DNA of 64,000 nucleotides from JAICXG01 sp036494545 (GTDB taxonomy: Bacteria; Verrucomicrobiota; Verrucomicrobiia; Chthoniobacterales; UBA10450): NCBI GenBank assembly GCA_036494545.1, contig DASXOB010000003.1, forward strand, positions 62,001 to 126,000. The letters run 5' to 3'. Positions 54,526 through 63,545 of this stretch are shown one piece after another (the stretch's first letter is position 1; the number at the start of each line of letters is the position of its first letter). The notes under the pieces are model-generated. The model did no database searches. It was not told the origin of the DNA and saw nothing but the letters and a program-made list of their open reading frames with translations. The position numbers and the translations under genes are program-made.

Positions 54526-55399
54526 CTCGAGCCGGGCAGGCTCCGGTATTCAAGGTTTGGCACTGTTGGTGTCCGGCCTATTAGCGTTAGGCTCGACTGC
54601 CCGAGCCACCGAGCTATGGCAGACCTTTCGCAACTGCCATTACCTTCCAAATTCCGCCAATGACGGTGATAGCTTTCATGTCCGTGCCAACGGCAAGGAA
54701 TACATTTTTCGACTTTATTTCGTGGACGCCCCCGAGACGGACAGAAGTGTACCCGAGCGGGTAAGGGAACAGGCGACCTACTTCCACACCAGCATTTCCA
54801 AAACGCTCGAAATTGGCGCCGAAGCCGAGCGCTTTACCAGACATGAGCTGGCACGACCGTTCACCGTTCGCACCTGCTTTCAAAATGCGCGCGGGCGCAG
54901 CAGGTTACCACGTTATTTCGCATTTGTTGAGAGCGACCATACCGATTTGGCCGAGAAGCTCGTCGCTAATGGTCTGGCGCGAGTTTATGGTGCTGCCTCC
55001 CGAGCGCCACAAATGAACAGACCCGAGGTGGAGTGGCGAAGGCTGGAACAACTCGAGCGCCAGGCAAGGACCGATAGGATTGGCGGCTGGGGTATTGCTA
55101 ACAGCAGACTGAGTCGACGTGTTACGATACAACCCGCGACCGACGCAGATTATTTTCAGTCCTTCTTTCATCCCAGCGCAACTCCACCCGCATTGTCGCC
55201 AAGTTCCACCTCCGACAGCGGCGCAAAGTTAAATATCAATACCGCGACCTCAGAAGAGTTACTGGCTATTCACGGGATCGGCCCGGTGCTGGCCGAGCGT
55301 ATTATTGCCGCTCGTCCTTTCACGAATGCTGATGATCTGCAAAGAGTGAAAGGAATCAAAGGAAAGAAATACGCAGAGCTACGACCCAATTTTGAATAA
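54518..55399 (+). CDS. Secreted thermonuclease fused to a ComEA-type helix-hairpin-helix domain
   Basis: 293 residues. A signal peptide (residues 1-30, ending ARA) precedes a staphylococcal-nuclease-like domain: Asp49/Asp51 in NDGDSFHV, Arg65, Asp70 and Glu73 in FRLYFVDAPET (metal and phosphate ligands). After a Ser/Pro linker, residues 236-293 are a ComEA-type HhH DNA-binding domain (LNINTATSEELLAIHGIG, then RVKGIKGKKYAELRP). This joins degradation or nicking with binding of extracellular DNA in one protein. It starts inside the LolC/E gene by overlap. A role in DNA uptake or nutrient scavenging is inferred. Confidence 0.88.
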   Translation: MNSSSRAGSGIQGLALLVSGLLALGSTARATELWQTFRNCHYLPNSANDGDSFHVRANGKEYIFRLYFVDAPETDRSVPERVREQATYFHTSISKTLEIGAEAERFTRHELARPFTVRTCFQNARGRSRLPRYFAFVESDHTDLAEKLVANGLARVYGAASRAPQMNRPEVEWRRLEQLERQARTDRIGGWGIANSRLSRRVTIQPATDADYFQSFFHPSATPPALSPSSTSDSGAKLNINTATSEELLAIHGIGPVLAERIIAARPFTNADDLQRVKGIKGKKYAELRPNFE

Positions 55400-55456
55400 C
55401 CGTTAGCATTCTCCGGAGCGAGTTATATTTTAACAAGTGCTATCCTCCAATGACGG

Positions 55457-57859
55457 TTAAGTGTTGGTCGAGGGCTGAGTGTTTTCCCTCATTAACACTG
55501 GCGAAGCTGGCAGCTTATCGAGGATAATGTTCCGCCGCCCGTCGTAGCGTCCGAACGACAGAACGCCGGTCGGGCATTCCTCTACACAAGCTGAACAACG
55601 CACGCACTCCGGATCCTCCATCGGCAGGCCTTTGTTGGCGAAACTCATGATGTCGATGCCCTGATGACAAACAGAGGTGCAGACATTGCAGGAGATACAC
55701 TTGTGCTTATCGGAAAAAATACGGTAACGCGAGAAGCGGGTGTATATGTGCATGAGCGCGGCGAGCGGACAGGCAAAGCGGCACCAGACCCTGCCGCTGA
55801 ACCAGAAATAAAGTCCGACCCCAATAATGCCGGCCATACAGATGTCGACGCTCCAGCCATAGTTCAGGAATGGAATTCCCTCGAAGAGCTTGTGATACCA
55901 ATGGCTCGTCCAGGAGTCTTCGCCCAGCGCCCAGCCGGCAATGCGCAAAGCGAGAATCAGGAACGCAAAAAGGAGGACCGCCTGCCCCACCATGTTGAAC
56001 CGATTCCAGAAGGGTCCGTGGGGCATCTTCGAACGCTGCCTGTCGCCCATCGTTTCCGCGAGCGCACCGCAGGAACAAACCCAGCCGCAGTAAGCTCCTT
56101 TTCCCCAACGAAAGATGATGAGTGGAATGATGACAAAGGTTTGTAGAAAACAAATCCCGAGCCAGAGCCACATCGGATGATCGGTAAAGACATTGTAAAC
56201 GTTGAGCGGAAACGCGAGGATGAAACCGTAAGCTCGCCAATAGGCGCGTTCATGGCCTAACGAACCGTCGTAACTTTCAAACAAGTGATCCGCCAGCCAC
56301 CTGAGCGGATGTCCGGGTTCAAACCAGCCATTCCGTCCCATCCAAGGCAGAATGATCTCCGGTAAAAGAAAAAGCGGAATACATTGCACACAGATGAGTG
56401 CGATCGTCTGCCACTTCACGTAAGGCGTGCGCCGCCGGCGGATGCGCTGAATTCCAAAAACGAGGACACAGGTGCAATAAGCCAGCGTATAATAAAAAGC
56501 CGGATTACCGAGCCCGCCTCTAACGGTGTAAAGCAGATTGCCCTCGCGCTTCGACCATTCGGCGAGTTTTCCCCCGACTGCGTCTATCGCCTTTGGCGCG
56601 TTGTAAGGAAAAACGTGGTGCTGACTCGCCCATCGCTGCACCGGAAATTCCTGTGGGTGTCCACTTTTCCAGTGATAGAGAACAACGCAAAAGAGCAGAA
56701 AGGCACCGCAACTGAGCAACGTGCTCGCCCGCCAATCACCGCGCACGTTCAGCCCGCTGCGCCGAAAGAAATCGAGCGGTGCCTCCCGCCCGATCATGGA
56801 AAAGACTGCGTCGTTAGGCAAAGTCACTTCGGCTCCGTCTGCCCGCTTCAGTTTCACTTGGTTAGGCTCGATTCGCGAGACGGTCGTGGCCAGCTCGAGC
56901 GCAATGGATCCGGTTGGCGTGTCCTTCAGCATTTCAATCGTTAGGGCTGAAGTTACGCGTTCGGAAGTTGGACGCTCCAGCTGCACCTCCGCGTCCGGAT
57001 TGCGCTGCAATCTCTGTAGTTTCTCGACGTTTTTTGATTTTGGCCGCGAAAACTCCGGCTTGCGGTAACTCAGCGTGACTCGTGCCCCGCAACCCACGAG
57101 CGCGATTGCGCATTCCAGAGCGCTGTCCCCGCCGCCGACTACGAGCACATCCTGCCCGGCAAATTCCTTCGGATCGTAGAGGCGATTGAAAACCTTATCC
57201 AACTCCTCGCCTGGACAGCCAAGCTTGCGATGATTCCCACTTCGGCCGATCGCGACAATCACCCGTCGCGCTTTGGTCGGTGTAAGGTCCTCCCTGCCGC
57301 GATAGAGCAAAACTTCCTGGTCGAACGCTTCCAATCGCTCGATGCGGGCTGGCGTAAATTCGATCCCAGCCGCACGTTGCTGTTCCTCCATTTCATCGAG
57401 CAACGATTCTTTCACGTCCTTGGTGAAATGAAGACCGCCTTTCAGCTTTAACTCGCTCGGATAAGTGTAAATCGGCTTGGCCCTTGGAAAATTCGCGACC
57501 GTAGAGAACGGTTGGGTTGCTTCAAAAATTTCGAAGTTTAAACCCGCCTTACGCGCCTCAATCGCGGCCGAAACTCCGGAAACGCCGCCTCCGATGATTG
57601 CAAGATCCAGGACGCCATCTTCATTTCTTGTCCTTTCACCGCTTTTGCGAAAATCGGGCTCGGCCAGAATGGCGTGGACCGCTTCCGCTCCGGTCTTGGA
57701 AGAAAATTTAAGCAGCGGAATTCCAGTGAGGTCGCCAACAATGCGCACGCCAGGTATATTCGTTAGGCCACCTTTCCCAGATTCCGGGAACTTCTCCACA
57801 ACCCCTGCCGGCCAGCGCGTGTGCAGCCAATGGGTGTAACGCTTGATCGGATTAAACAT
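55457..57859 (-). CDS. Fusion of FAD/NAD(P) oxidoreductase and polyferredoxin membrane protein
   Basis: About 800 residues from the ATG at 57859. Residues about 80-380 are a thioredoxin-reductase-like flavoprotein (LAIIGGGVSGVSAAIEARKA, VVGGGDSALECAIALVG). Residues about 380-700 hold a set of membrane helices with two cysteine sites (CGWVCSCGALAE and CRFACPLAALMHI), as in NapH/CcoG/RdxA. The C-terminus is a 2[4Fe-4S] ferredoxin: CISCNVCTSVCHQG and CVRCSACVEECPTG. The flavin domain lacks a CxxC redox pair, so it is a ferredoxin-type oxidoreductase. It probably passes electrons between NAD(P)H or a soluble donor and the membrane. Several TCGTTAGGC sites. Confidence 0.85.
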   Translation of the reverse strand: MFNPIKRYTHWLHTRWPAGVVEKFPESGKGGLTNIPGVRIVGDLTGIPLLKFSSKTGAEAVHAILAEPDFRKSGERTRNEDGVLDLAIIGGGVSGVSAAIEARKAGLNFEIFEATQPFSTVANFPRAKPIYTYPSELKLKGGLHFTKDVKESLLDEMEEQQRAAGIEFTPARIERLEAFDQEVLLYRGREDLTPTKARRVIVAIGRSGNHRKLGCPGEELDKVFNRLYDPKEFAGQDVLVVGGGDSALECAIALVGCGARVTLSYRKPEFSRPKSKNVEKLQRLQRNPDAEVQLERPTSERVTSALTIEMLKDTPTGSIALELATTVSRIEPNQVKLKRADGAEVTLPNDAVFSMIGREAPLDFFRRSGLNVRGDWRASTLLSCGAFLLFCVVLYHWKSGHPQEFPVQRWASQHHVFPYNAPKAIDAVGGKLAEWSKREGNLLYTVRGGLGNPAFYYTLAYCTCVLVFGIQRIRRRRTPYVKWQTIALICVQCIPLFLLPEIILPWMGRNGWFEPGHPLRWLADHLFESYDGSLGHERAYWRAYGFILAFPLNVYNVFTDHPMWLWLGICFLQTFVIIPLIIFRWGKGAYCGWVCSCGALAETMGDRQRSKMPHGPFWNRFNMVGQAVLLFAFLILALRIAGWALGEDSWTSHWYHKLFEGIPFLNYGWSVDICMAGIIGVGLYFWFSGRVWCRFACPLAALMHIYTRFSRYRIFSDKHKCISCNVCTSVCHQGIDIMSFANKGLPMEDPECVRCSACVEECPTGVLSFGRYDGRRNIILDKLPASPVLMRENTQPSTNT

Positions 57860-58044
57860 GCAAAGCGTTCTCCAGCCCGTCTTATCGAACAATAGAGTTC
57901 ACGAGAAGCTCTATTATTCCCTGCGCCAAACATGGCTTTCCAAGTAAGCCGGCGTTGCCTTCGCCGCTTCGGCTATGCCGGAGCGAGCCGCCGATTTTCT
58001 CTCTTGGCGGCAACCGCTGGATTAGTCATGGTCGAAGTCAAAGC

Positions 58045-59946
58045 GTGATCGCATCGCTGACTCAACGGCGCTTACCCATCGGGGCTGAATTAGTTTCCGA
58101 AGGGGAGACTCATTTTCGTGTCTGGGCGCCGAAAGGTCGCGCTGTGGACGTCGCTATCGAGGTCTCGGCTGAACCCAACGCGCCCCGCGAATTCCATCCA
58201 CTCCACCCCGAACCAAACGGATACTTCAGTGGACTCGCCCCGGCCAAGGCTGGTTCGCTCTACCGATTTAGGCTGGACAGAAGTGAGCATCTTCATCCCG
58301 ATCCAGCTTCGCGCTCCCAGCCGCATGGTCCGCACCGATCTTCCTGTGTGATTGATCCCAAATCGTTCCGCTGGAGTGACGACGCCTGGCCGGGCGTGCA
58401 GCTGAGAGGTCAAGTCATTTACGAAATGCACGTGGGCACCTTTACGCGCAAAGGAACCTGGGCGGCAGCAACGCGCGAGCTGCCCGAACTGGCGGCGACG
58501 GGCATCAATCTCATCGAGATGATGCCGATCGCAGATTTCCCCGGCCAATTTGGCTGGGGTTATGATGGCGTCGATCTCTTTGCGCCCTGTCGCCTTTACG
58601 GAACGCCGGACGATCTGCGCTCCTTTATCGATCACGCGCATTCGTTAGGCATCGGCGTGATTCTTGATGTCGTCTACAATCACTTTGGGCCGGACGGGAA
58701 TTACCTCACGGTTTTTTCCGATGATTATTTGACCGATCGCTACAGCACCGAATGGGGAAAGCCACTCAACTTTGATGGCGAGAATTCCGGTCCGGTGCGC
58801 GAATTTTTTCTCAGTAACGCGCGTTACTGGATCGATGAATTTCATTTCGACGGCTTCCGCTTTGACGCCACTCAGAGCATTTTCGATCGGTCGTCAGAGC
58901 ACATTCTCTCCGCCCTTTCGCACGCCGCTCGCGAGGCGGCAGGCGCACGCTCGATCATCCTGACCGCGGAGAACGAGCCGCAGGAAACTTTACTCGTTAG
59001 GCCACTGGCCAGCGGCGGTTATGGCTTTGACGGTCTCTGGAACGACGATCTGCATCACACCGCGACGGTCGCGTTGACTGGACGCAATCCTGCCTATTAC
59101 ACCGATTATGGCGGCAGCCCGCAGGAATTCATCTCCGCGGTGAAATATGGATTTCTCTACCAGGGACAGTCTTATCGCTGGCAAAGGAGCCGCCGCGGCA
59201 CATCGACCTTTGGTCTCCTCCCGGAAACCTTTATTGCCTTCCTCGAGAACCACGACCAGGTGGCCAATTCGTTCAATGGTGCGCGTTCCCGCCTAACGAC
59301 CTCTCCGGGCCGTTATCGCGCCCTTAGCGCACTCCTTCTTCTCGCTCCCTGGACGCCACTGCTTTTCCAGGGACAGGAATTTGGCGCCACCACACCGTTC
59401 CTTTATTTCGCGGACGTGACTGAGGAACTGCGCGAACCCGTACGCAAAGGACGTTTCGATTTTCTCAAGCAATTTCCCGGAATCGAATCCGTGGAAGTGC
59501 AAACTCAACTATCAGTTCCTTCGGACCCCGAGACTTTTCGCCGCAGCAAACTCGACTTTGCCGAGCGGGAGAAATTTCTCGAAATCCGAGCGCTTTATCG
59601 CGACCTGATTCAGCTTCGCCGTCGCGACCCAATTTTTTGCCGGCAGGAAGCCGGAAAGGTCGATGGTGCCGTGTTGAATGATCGCGCATTTATCCTCCGA
59701 TTCTTCGATTCGTTAGGCGATGATCGCCTTCTCCTGATCAATCTCGGACACGGTTTCAAGCCGCCAATCATGCCCGAACCTTTACTTGCTCCGCCTCCCG
59801 GTCGTCGCTGGGAGACATTGTGGACAAGCGAATCGCTCGTCTATGGAGGACCAGGCGAACTGCCGATCGATGACGCTGCCGGCTGGCAAATTCCAGCCGA
59901 AGCTGCGGTCGCGTTGTGGCCGGTGAACGATTCTGTCGGAGGATGA
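58045..59946 (+). CDS. treZ: Malto-oligosyltrehalose trehalohydrolase
   Basis: About 633 residues from the GTG at 58045 (open further up to 57955, where the sequence is not family-like). GH13 enzyme with an N-terminal isoamylase-type domain (FRVWAPKGRAVDVAI), then the TIM barrel with nucleophile Asp274 in GFRFDAT, acid Glu309 in LTAENEPQE and Asp404 in FLENHDQVAN. It releases trehalose from malto-oligosyltrehalose. TreY is not in the window. The stop overlaps the start of the debranching-enzyme gene (ATGA). Three TCGTTAGGC sites encode Ser-Leu-Gly or neighbours. Confidence 0.92.
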   Translation: MIASLTQRRLPIGAELVSEGETHFRVWAPKGRAVDVAIEVSAEPNAPREFHPLHPEPNGYFSGLAPAKAGSLYRFRLDRSEHLHPDPASRSQPHGPHRSSCVIDPKSFRWSDDAWPGVQLRGQVIYEMHVGTFTRKGTWAAATRELPELAATGINLIEMMPIADFPGQFGWGYDGVDLFAPCRLYGTPDDLRSFIDHAHSLGIGVILDVVYNHFGPDGNYLTVFSDDYLTDRYSTEWGKPLNFDGENSGPVREFFLSNARYWIDEFHFDGFRFDATQSIFDRSSEHILSALSHAAREAAGARSIILTAENEPQETLLVRPLASGGYGFDGLWNDDLHHTATVALTGRNPAYYTDYGGSPQEFISAVKYGFLYQGQSYRWQRSRRGTSTFGLLPETFIAFLENHDQVANSFNGARSRLTTSPGRYRALSALLLLAPWTPLLFQGQEFGATTPFLYFADVTEELREPVRKGRFDFLKQFPGIESVEVQTQLSVPSDPETFRRSKLDFAEREKFLEIRALYRDLIQLRRRDPIFCRQEAGKVDGAVLNDRAFILRFFDSLGDDRLLLINLGHGFKPPIMPEPLLAPPPGRRWETLWTSESLVYGGPGELPIDDAAGWQIPAEAAVALWPVNDSVGG

Positions 59947-62015
59947 ATCCGGAGAAACGACATCGCATTCCGCACCCTCGCATTATGCCTTGGAGCGCGA
60001 ACGATACTTCGCGCGAACTGCTCCTGACGCGGGAATGGCTCGTGACCAATGGCCTCGGCGGTTATGCCTCCGGCACTGTCTCCGGCGCGATTACACGCCG
60101 CTACCACGGCTTGCTGACGGCCGCCCTGCCGGCGCCCTTCGGTCGCACAGTGATGTGGAGTCACGTCCTCGAAGTACTCCGCTTCGGTGAAGGCGACATC
60201 ATCTCGTTAGGCGCGGAAGAACGCGCTGGAGGTCAGCTCGATCTGCACGGGGCTGATTACCTGAAAGAATTTCGTTTGGAGAACGGCCTGCCAGTTTGGA
60301 CTTTCGAAGTGCGCGGCCTAACGATTGAGAAGCGCCTCCTCATGCCGCATCGCCAGAACACCGTTTACCTCACCTACCAACTGACTGGCGAAGGGCCGCG
60401 GCCGCGCCTCGATCTTCGTCCGGCTTTTAACTTTCGCCACTACGAGGACCCCGTCTCGCCGCTTCCACAGACCCCTTACGAATTTCGCGCGGTCGCTGAG
60501 CGCTACGAAGTACGCGACCCGGAAAAAAAATTTCCGCCGCTGCGAATGCGGTTGAACGATTGCGACTGCGGTTTCCTGATTGATCCGCGACCGATATCCG
60601 AAGTCGTTTACCGGACGGAGTTGGAACGCGGTTACGACTCCGCTGGCGAGCTTTGGAGCCCGGGTCTGTTTCAGGTTGATTTTCGCAATGGCGACTCGGC
60701 CACGCTCGTCGGCTCAACCGAGGATTGGAACATCATCGAAGTGCTGACGCCACAACAAGCGATCAGCGCAGAGCTTGATCGGCGCGAGCGTTTGCTTGAT
60801 CAGGCCGATCCCGCGGCGCGAGACGGCGTCGCAGCCGAATTGGTTTTTGCCGCCGATCAATTTGTCATCACACCGGCAGGCCGAGCGGAGGAGGCCGCCC
60901 GTGCCCACGCTTTCGGCGATGAAGTGCGAACGGTGATCGCCGGCTACCACTGGTTCACCGATTGGGGACGCGATACCATGATCAGCCTCGAAGGCCTAAC
61001 GATCACCACCGGCCGCACTCTCGAAGCGGGCTACATTCTGCGCACATTCGCGCACTACGTCTGGCACGGTCTGATTCCAAACATGTTTCCCGATGGCCAG
61101 AGCGCTGGCCTCTATCACACTGCCGACGCGACGCTTTGGTTCTTCCACGCGCTCAATCGCTACCTGTGGGCGATAAATGATCGCATCACGCTCACGATGC
61201 TTCTACCAACGTTAGGCGATATTATTGAGCATCACCTTGCCGGCACCGACTTCAACATCCATGTCGATCCAGAGGACGGACTGCTCTGTCAGGGCAAGGA
61301 AGGTTATCAGCTCACTTGGATGGACGCGAAGATGGGCGATTGGGTCGTGACACCACGACGCGGCAAGGCCGTTGAAATCAACGCACTTTGGTTCAATGCC
61401 CTCACCCTCTATTCCCGTTGGTTGCGCGAGGCTGGCGACGCCGCTGCGGCCGATCGGTATGCGGCCCATGCCCTTCGCGCGGAACGATCCTTTAACGCGC
61501 GTTTTTGGTATGACAACGGCGGTTATCTCTACGACGTGATCGATCCACCGGAAGGCGCCGATGATCATTCGAACCGGCCTAACCAAATCTTTGCCATTTC
61601 GCTCGACGAGCCGGTCCTCGCACATGAGCGATGGGAGTCGGTCCTCGCGGTGGTTCAACGCGAGCTGCTCACCCCAGTTGGGTTGCGCTCGCTTTCGCCT
61701 CATCATCCCGACTATAAGAAAAATTATCATGGAGATCTCAAGACACGCGACGCCGCTTATCACCAGGGCACGGTCTGGGCGTGGCTCATTGGGCCATTCC
61801 TCGATGCCTGGATGAAAATTCACCCTAACGAACGTGAAAAAGCCCGCTCGTTTCTCCAAGGGTTCCCTGCTCACCTCGGCGAAGCCGGTCTTGGAACGAT
61901 CAGTGAAGTATTCGACGCGGAAGAACCCCACCTTCCACGCGGCTGTATCGCCCAAGCCTGGAGCGTCGCGGAAGTCCTGCGCGCCTGGGTAAAAACCGCA
62001 TCCGAACCCGCCTGA
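59943..62015 (+). CDS. Glycogen debranching enzyme (amylo-alpha-1,6-glucosidase type)
   Basis: About 690 residues from the ATG at 59943. The N-terminal GDE domain has WLVTNGLGGYASGTVSGAIT and YHGLL; the C-terminal (alpha/alpha)6 barrel has FTDWGRDTMISLEGLT, the catalytic-region DAKMGDWVVTPRRGKAVEIN and YHQGTVWAWLIGPFLDA. It cleaves alpha-1,6 branches of glycogen, feeding linear chains to the TreY/TreZ route. Overlaps treZ by 4 bp and ends 5 bp before the channel gene. Four TCGTTAGGC-family sites. Confidence 0.92.
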   Translation: MNPEKRHRIPHPRIMPWSANDTSRELLLTREWLVTNGLGGYASGTVSGAITRRYHGLLTAALPAPFGRTVMWSHVLEVLRFGEGDIISLGAEERAGGQLDLHGADYLKEFRLENGLPVWTFEVRGLTIEKRLLMPHRQNTVYLTYQLTGEGPRPRLDLRPAFNFRHYEDPVSPLPQTPYEFRAVAERYEVRDPEKKFPPLRMRLNDCDCGFLIDPRPISEVVYRTELERGYDSAGELWSPGLFQVDFRNGDSATLVGSTEDWNIIEVLTPQQAISAELDRRERLLDQADPAARDGVAAELVFAADQFVITPAGRAEEAARAHAFGDEVRTVIAGYHWFTDWGRDTMISLEGLTITTGRTLEAGYILRTFAHYVWHGLIPNMFPDGQSAGLYHTADATLWFFHALNRYLWAINDRITLTMLLPTLGDIIEHHLAGTDFNIHVDPEDGLLCQGKEGYQLTWMDAKMGDWVVTPRRGKAVEINALWFNALTLYSRWLREAGDAAAADRYAAHALRAERSFNARFWYDNGGYLYDVIDPPEGADDHSNRPNQIFAISLDEPVLAHERWESVLAVVQRELLTPVGLRSLSPHHPDYKKNYHGDLKTRDAAYHQGTVWAWLIGPFLDAWMKIHPNEREKARSFLQGFPAHLGEAGLGTISEVFDAEEPHLPRGCIAQAWSVAEVLRAWVKTASEPA

Positions 62016-62020
62016 CGAAA

Positions 62021-63061
62021 ATGCCCGAATCCGCGGAAGAGCTTTCGCAGAAGACGGAAGTGCGCGAGGCGCTCGAGCAAACCAGCGGGCACAAAAGTCG
62101 CGCGCCGGAAAAGTCCGATGAGTTTTGGTTCGTCACTCATCTGATACTCCTCGTGGGTTGGGGCGTTCTTTATTATCTTATCGGCTCTCGTTTTCTCCCG
62201 CTGAGCAAACTGCAGGTTGATCTCGCCCATCGTATTCTGCGCGGCGCGGCGATGATCATCGTCATCCTGGCTGCCTCCGGTGCGATCTCGCTTTACAGCA
62301 TTGCGCGCGTTTCCGATCCCTCAACCCGCTTCACCCTCAAGCGCATCAAACGCCTGGTCGTTTTCCTCCTCATCGTCCTCGTCGCGGTTTCGGTGATTTT
62401 TGTTAATTGGTATACGGCGCTGATCTCGGTTGGCGTTGTCTCGGTCATCGTTGGCCTTTCTGTCCAAACGCCCATGACCAGCTTCATCGGCTGGATTTAC
62501 ATCCTCGTTAGGCACCCTTATCGCGTTGGCGACCGGATTGAGATCGAAGACGCTACCGGCGATGTCATTGATGTTGGCTACATCGACACCACGCTCTGGG
62601 AATTCGGCGGCAAATACATTTCAGGCGATCATCCAAGCGGACGCATCATTAAGTTTCCCAATTCGAAAGTGCTCAGTTCGATCGTCTACAACTACTCGTG
62701 GCCGCTTTTTCCCTACATCTGGAACGAGATCAAACTCAATATCGGCTACGAGAGCGACCTGCAATTTATCGCCACTACCATGCAGCGAATTGCTGAGGAG
62801 GAGCTGGGCGAAGCCATGATCGAGCGCGTCGAACAATATCGTCGGCTGCTTGCTCGCACACCGGTCGACGAGCTGGAAGTGCGTGAGCATCCACGCGTCA
62901 TCTTTCGCGTGAGCGAGAACACCTGGCTGGAAGCCATCGTACGTTATCTGGTCGCCCCGCGCGAAGCCGGCTCGGTGAAAACACGGTTGATCAAGAAGCT
63001 CCTTCCCGCGCTCAACGCAGCGCCCGATAAAGTGCTTTTCCCGAAAGGGCCAAATCGTTAG
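62021..63061 (+). CDS. MscS-type mechanosensitive channel
   Basis: 346 residues. Helices near residues 38-60, 68-95 and 105-130, then the MscS pore and beta domain (VGLSVQTPMTSFIGWIYILV and VGDRIEIEDATGDVIDVGYI). MscS channels open under membrane tension and release osmolytes. It follows trehalose and glycogen genes in the same operon, fitting a role in osmotic stress. The stop codon TAG lies inside a TCGTTAGGC motif (63055-63063), as in the AI-2E transporter gene. Confidence 0.9.
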   Translation: MPESAEELSQKTEVREALEQTSGHKSRAPEKSDEFWFVTHLILLVGWGVLYYLIGSRFLPLSKLQVDLAHRILRGAAMIIVILAASGAISLYSIARVSDPSTRFTLKRIKRLVVFLLIVLVAVSVIFVNWYTALISVGVVSVIVGLSVQTPMTSFIGWIYILVRHPYRVGDRIEIEDATGDVIDVGYIDTTLWEFGGKYISGDHPSGRIIKFPNSKVLSSIVYNYSWPLFPYIWNEIKLNIGYESDLQFIATTMQRIAEEELGEAMIERVEQYRRLLARTPVDELEVREHPRVIFRVSENTWLEAIVRYLVAPREAGSVKTRLIKKLLPALNAAPDKVLFPKGPNR

Positions 63062-63069
63062 GCAAAATC

Positions 63070-63513
63070 CTAACCTGAATTGCCTTCGCGCAATTGCCAG
63101 ATCATGCGCCAGATCCGGTCGGCTTCGCCGCGCTCGATCACCTGCAGCGGACTCGAGCCGTCGAATTGTTTATTTGGTTGCTGCAACCACTTGCCGACTG
63201 CGCTTCCCTTAATGATGTCGGCCAAAGCATCGAAGAGCCGGGTCGCTTCCTTGATCTTTTGCGCGCTCGACCGCTGCGGTGGGGTACCGGCGTTCCAATA
63301 AGAAACCGTGCGGGGCGACGCGCCGGTTACCCGACTAACGACTTCGTTCGATAATTTGTAAGTTCGGGCCAGCCGGCGAACGTCGGTCGCGGCCTGGTTG
63401 ACCGATTCGAGCCGGCGGGAAGTCGCGGAGTGCGCAGTGATCACCGCAGCGGATTTCTTGGAAGGCCGGCCCGCACCGTTGCTTGATGCGGTAGAATCTT
63501 TCGACATCTTCAT
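63070..63513 (-). CDS. Xre/MbcA/ParS-type antitoxin of a RES toxin
   Basis: 147 residues from the ATG at 63513. A Lys/Ser-rich N-terminus is followed by an Xre-like HTH (KLSNEVVSRVTGASPRTVSY) and a C-terminal DUF2384-type toxin-binding domain (FDGSSPLQVIERGEADRIWR). These antitoxins block the NAD+-degrading RES toxins. Here the toxin gene lies upstream, with 32 bp between that hold a 12-bp palindrome. Confidence 0.85.
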   Translation of the reverse strand: MKMSKDSTASSNGAGRPSKKSAAVITAHSATSRRLESVNQAATDVRRLARTYKLSNEVVSRVTGASPRTVSYWNAGTPPQRSSAQKIKEATRLFDALADIIKGSAVGKWLQQPNKQFDGSSPLQVIERGEADRIWRMIWQLREGNSG

Positions 63514-63523
63514 CGTCCACAGT

Positions 63524-63535
63524 ATTGCATGCAAT
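63524..63535. promoter_or_regulatory. Palindromic operator candidate ATTGCATGCAAT
   Basis: A perfect 12-bp palindrome lies between the RES toxin stop and the Xre antitoxin start. Its size and position fit a binding site for the antitoxin's HTH and imply a separate promoter or internal control for the antitoxin gene. Confidence 0.5.
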
Positions 63536-63545
63536 CTTGCAGAAG

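Noticed and set aside
57934..58044. Start of treZ at 57955 or a small separate ORF at 57931
   Set aside because: The encoded residues are not TreZ-like and contain a repeat-like CTTCGCCGCTTCGG segment; the family similarity begins after 58045.
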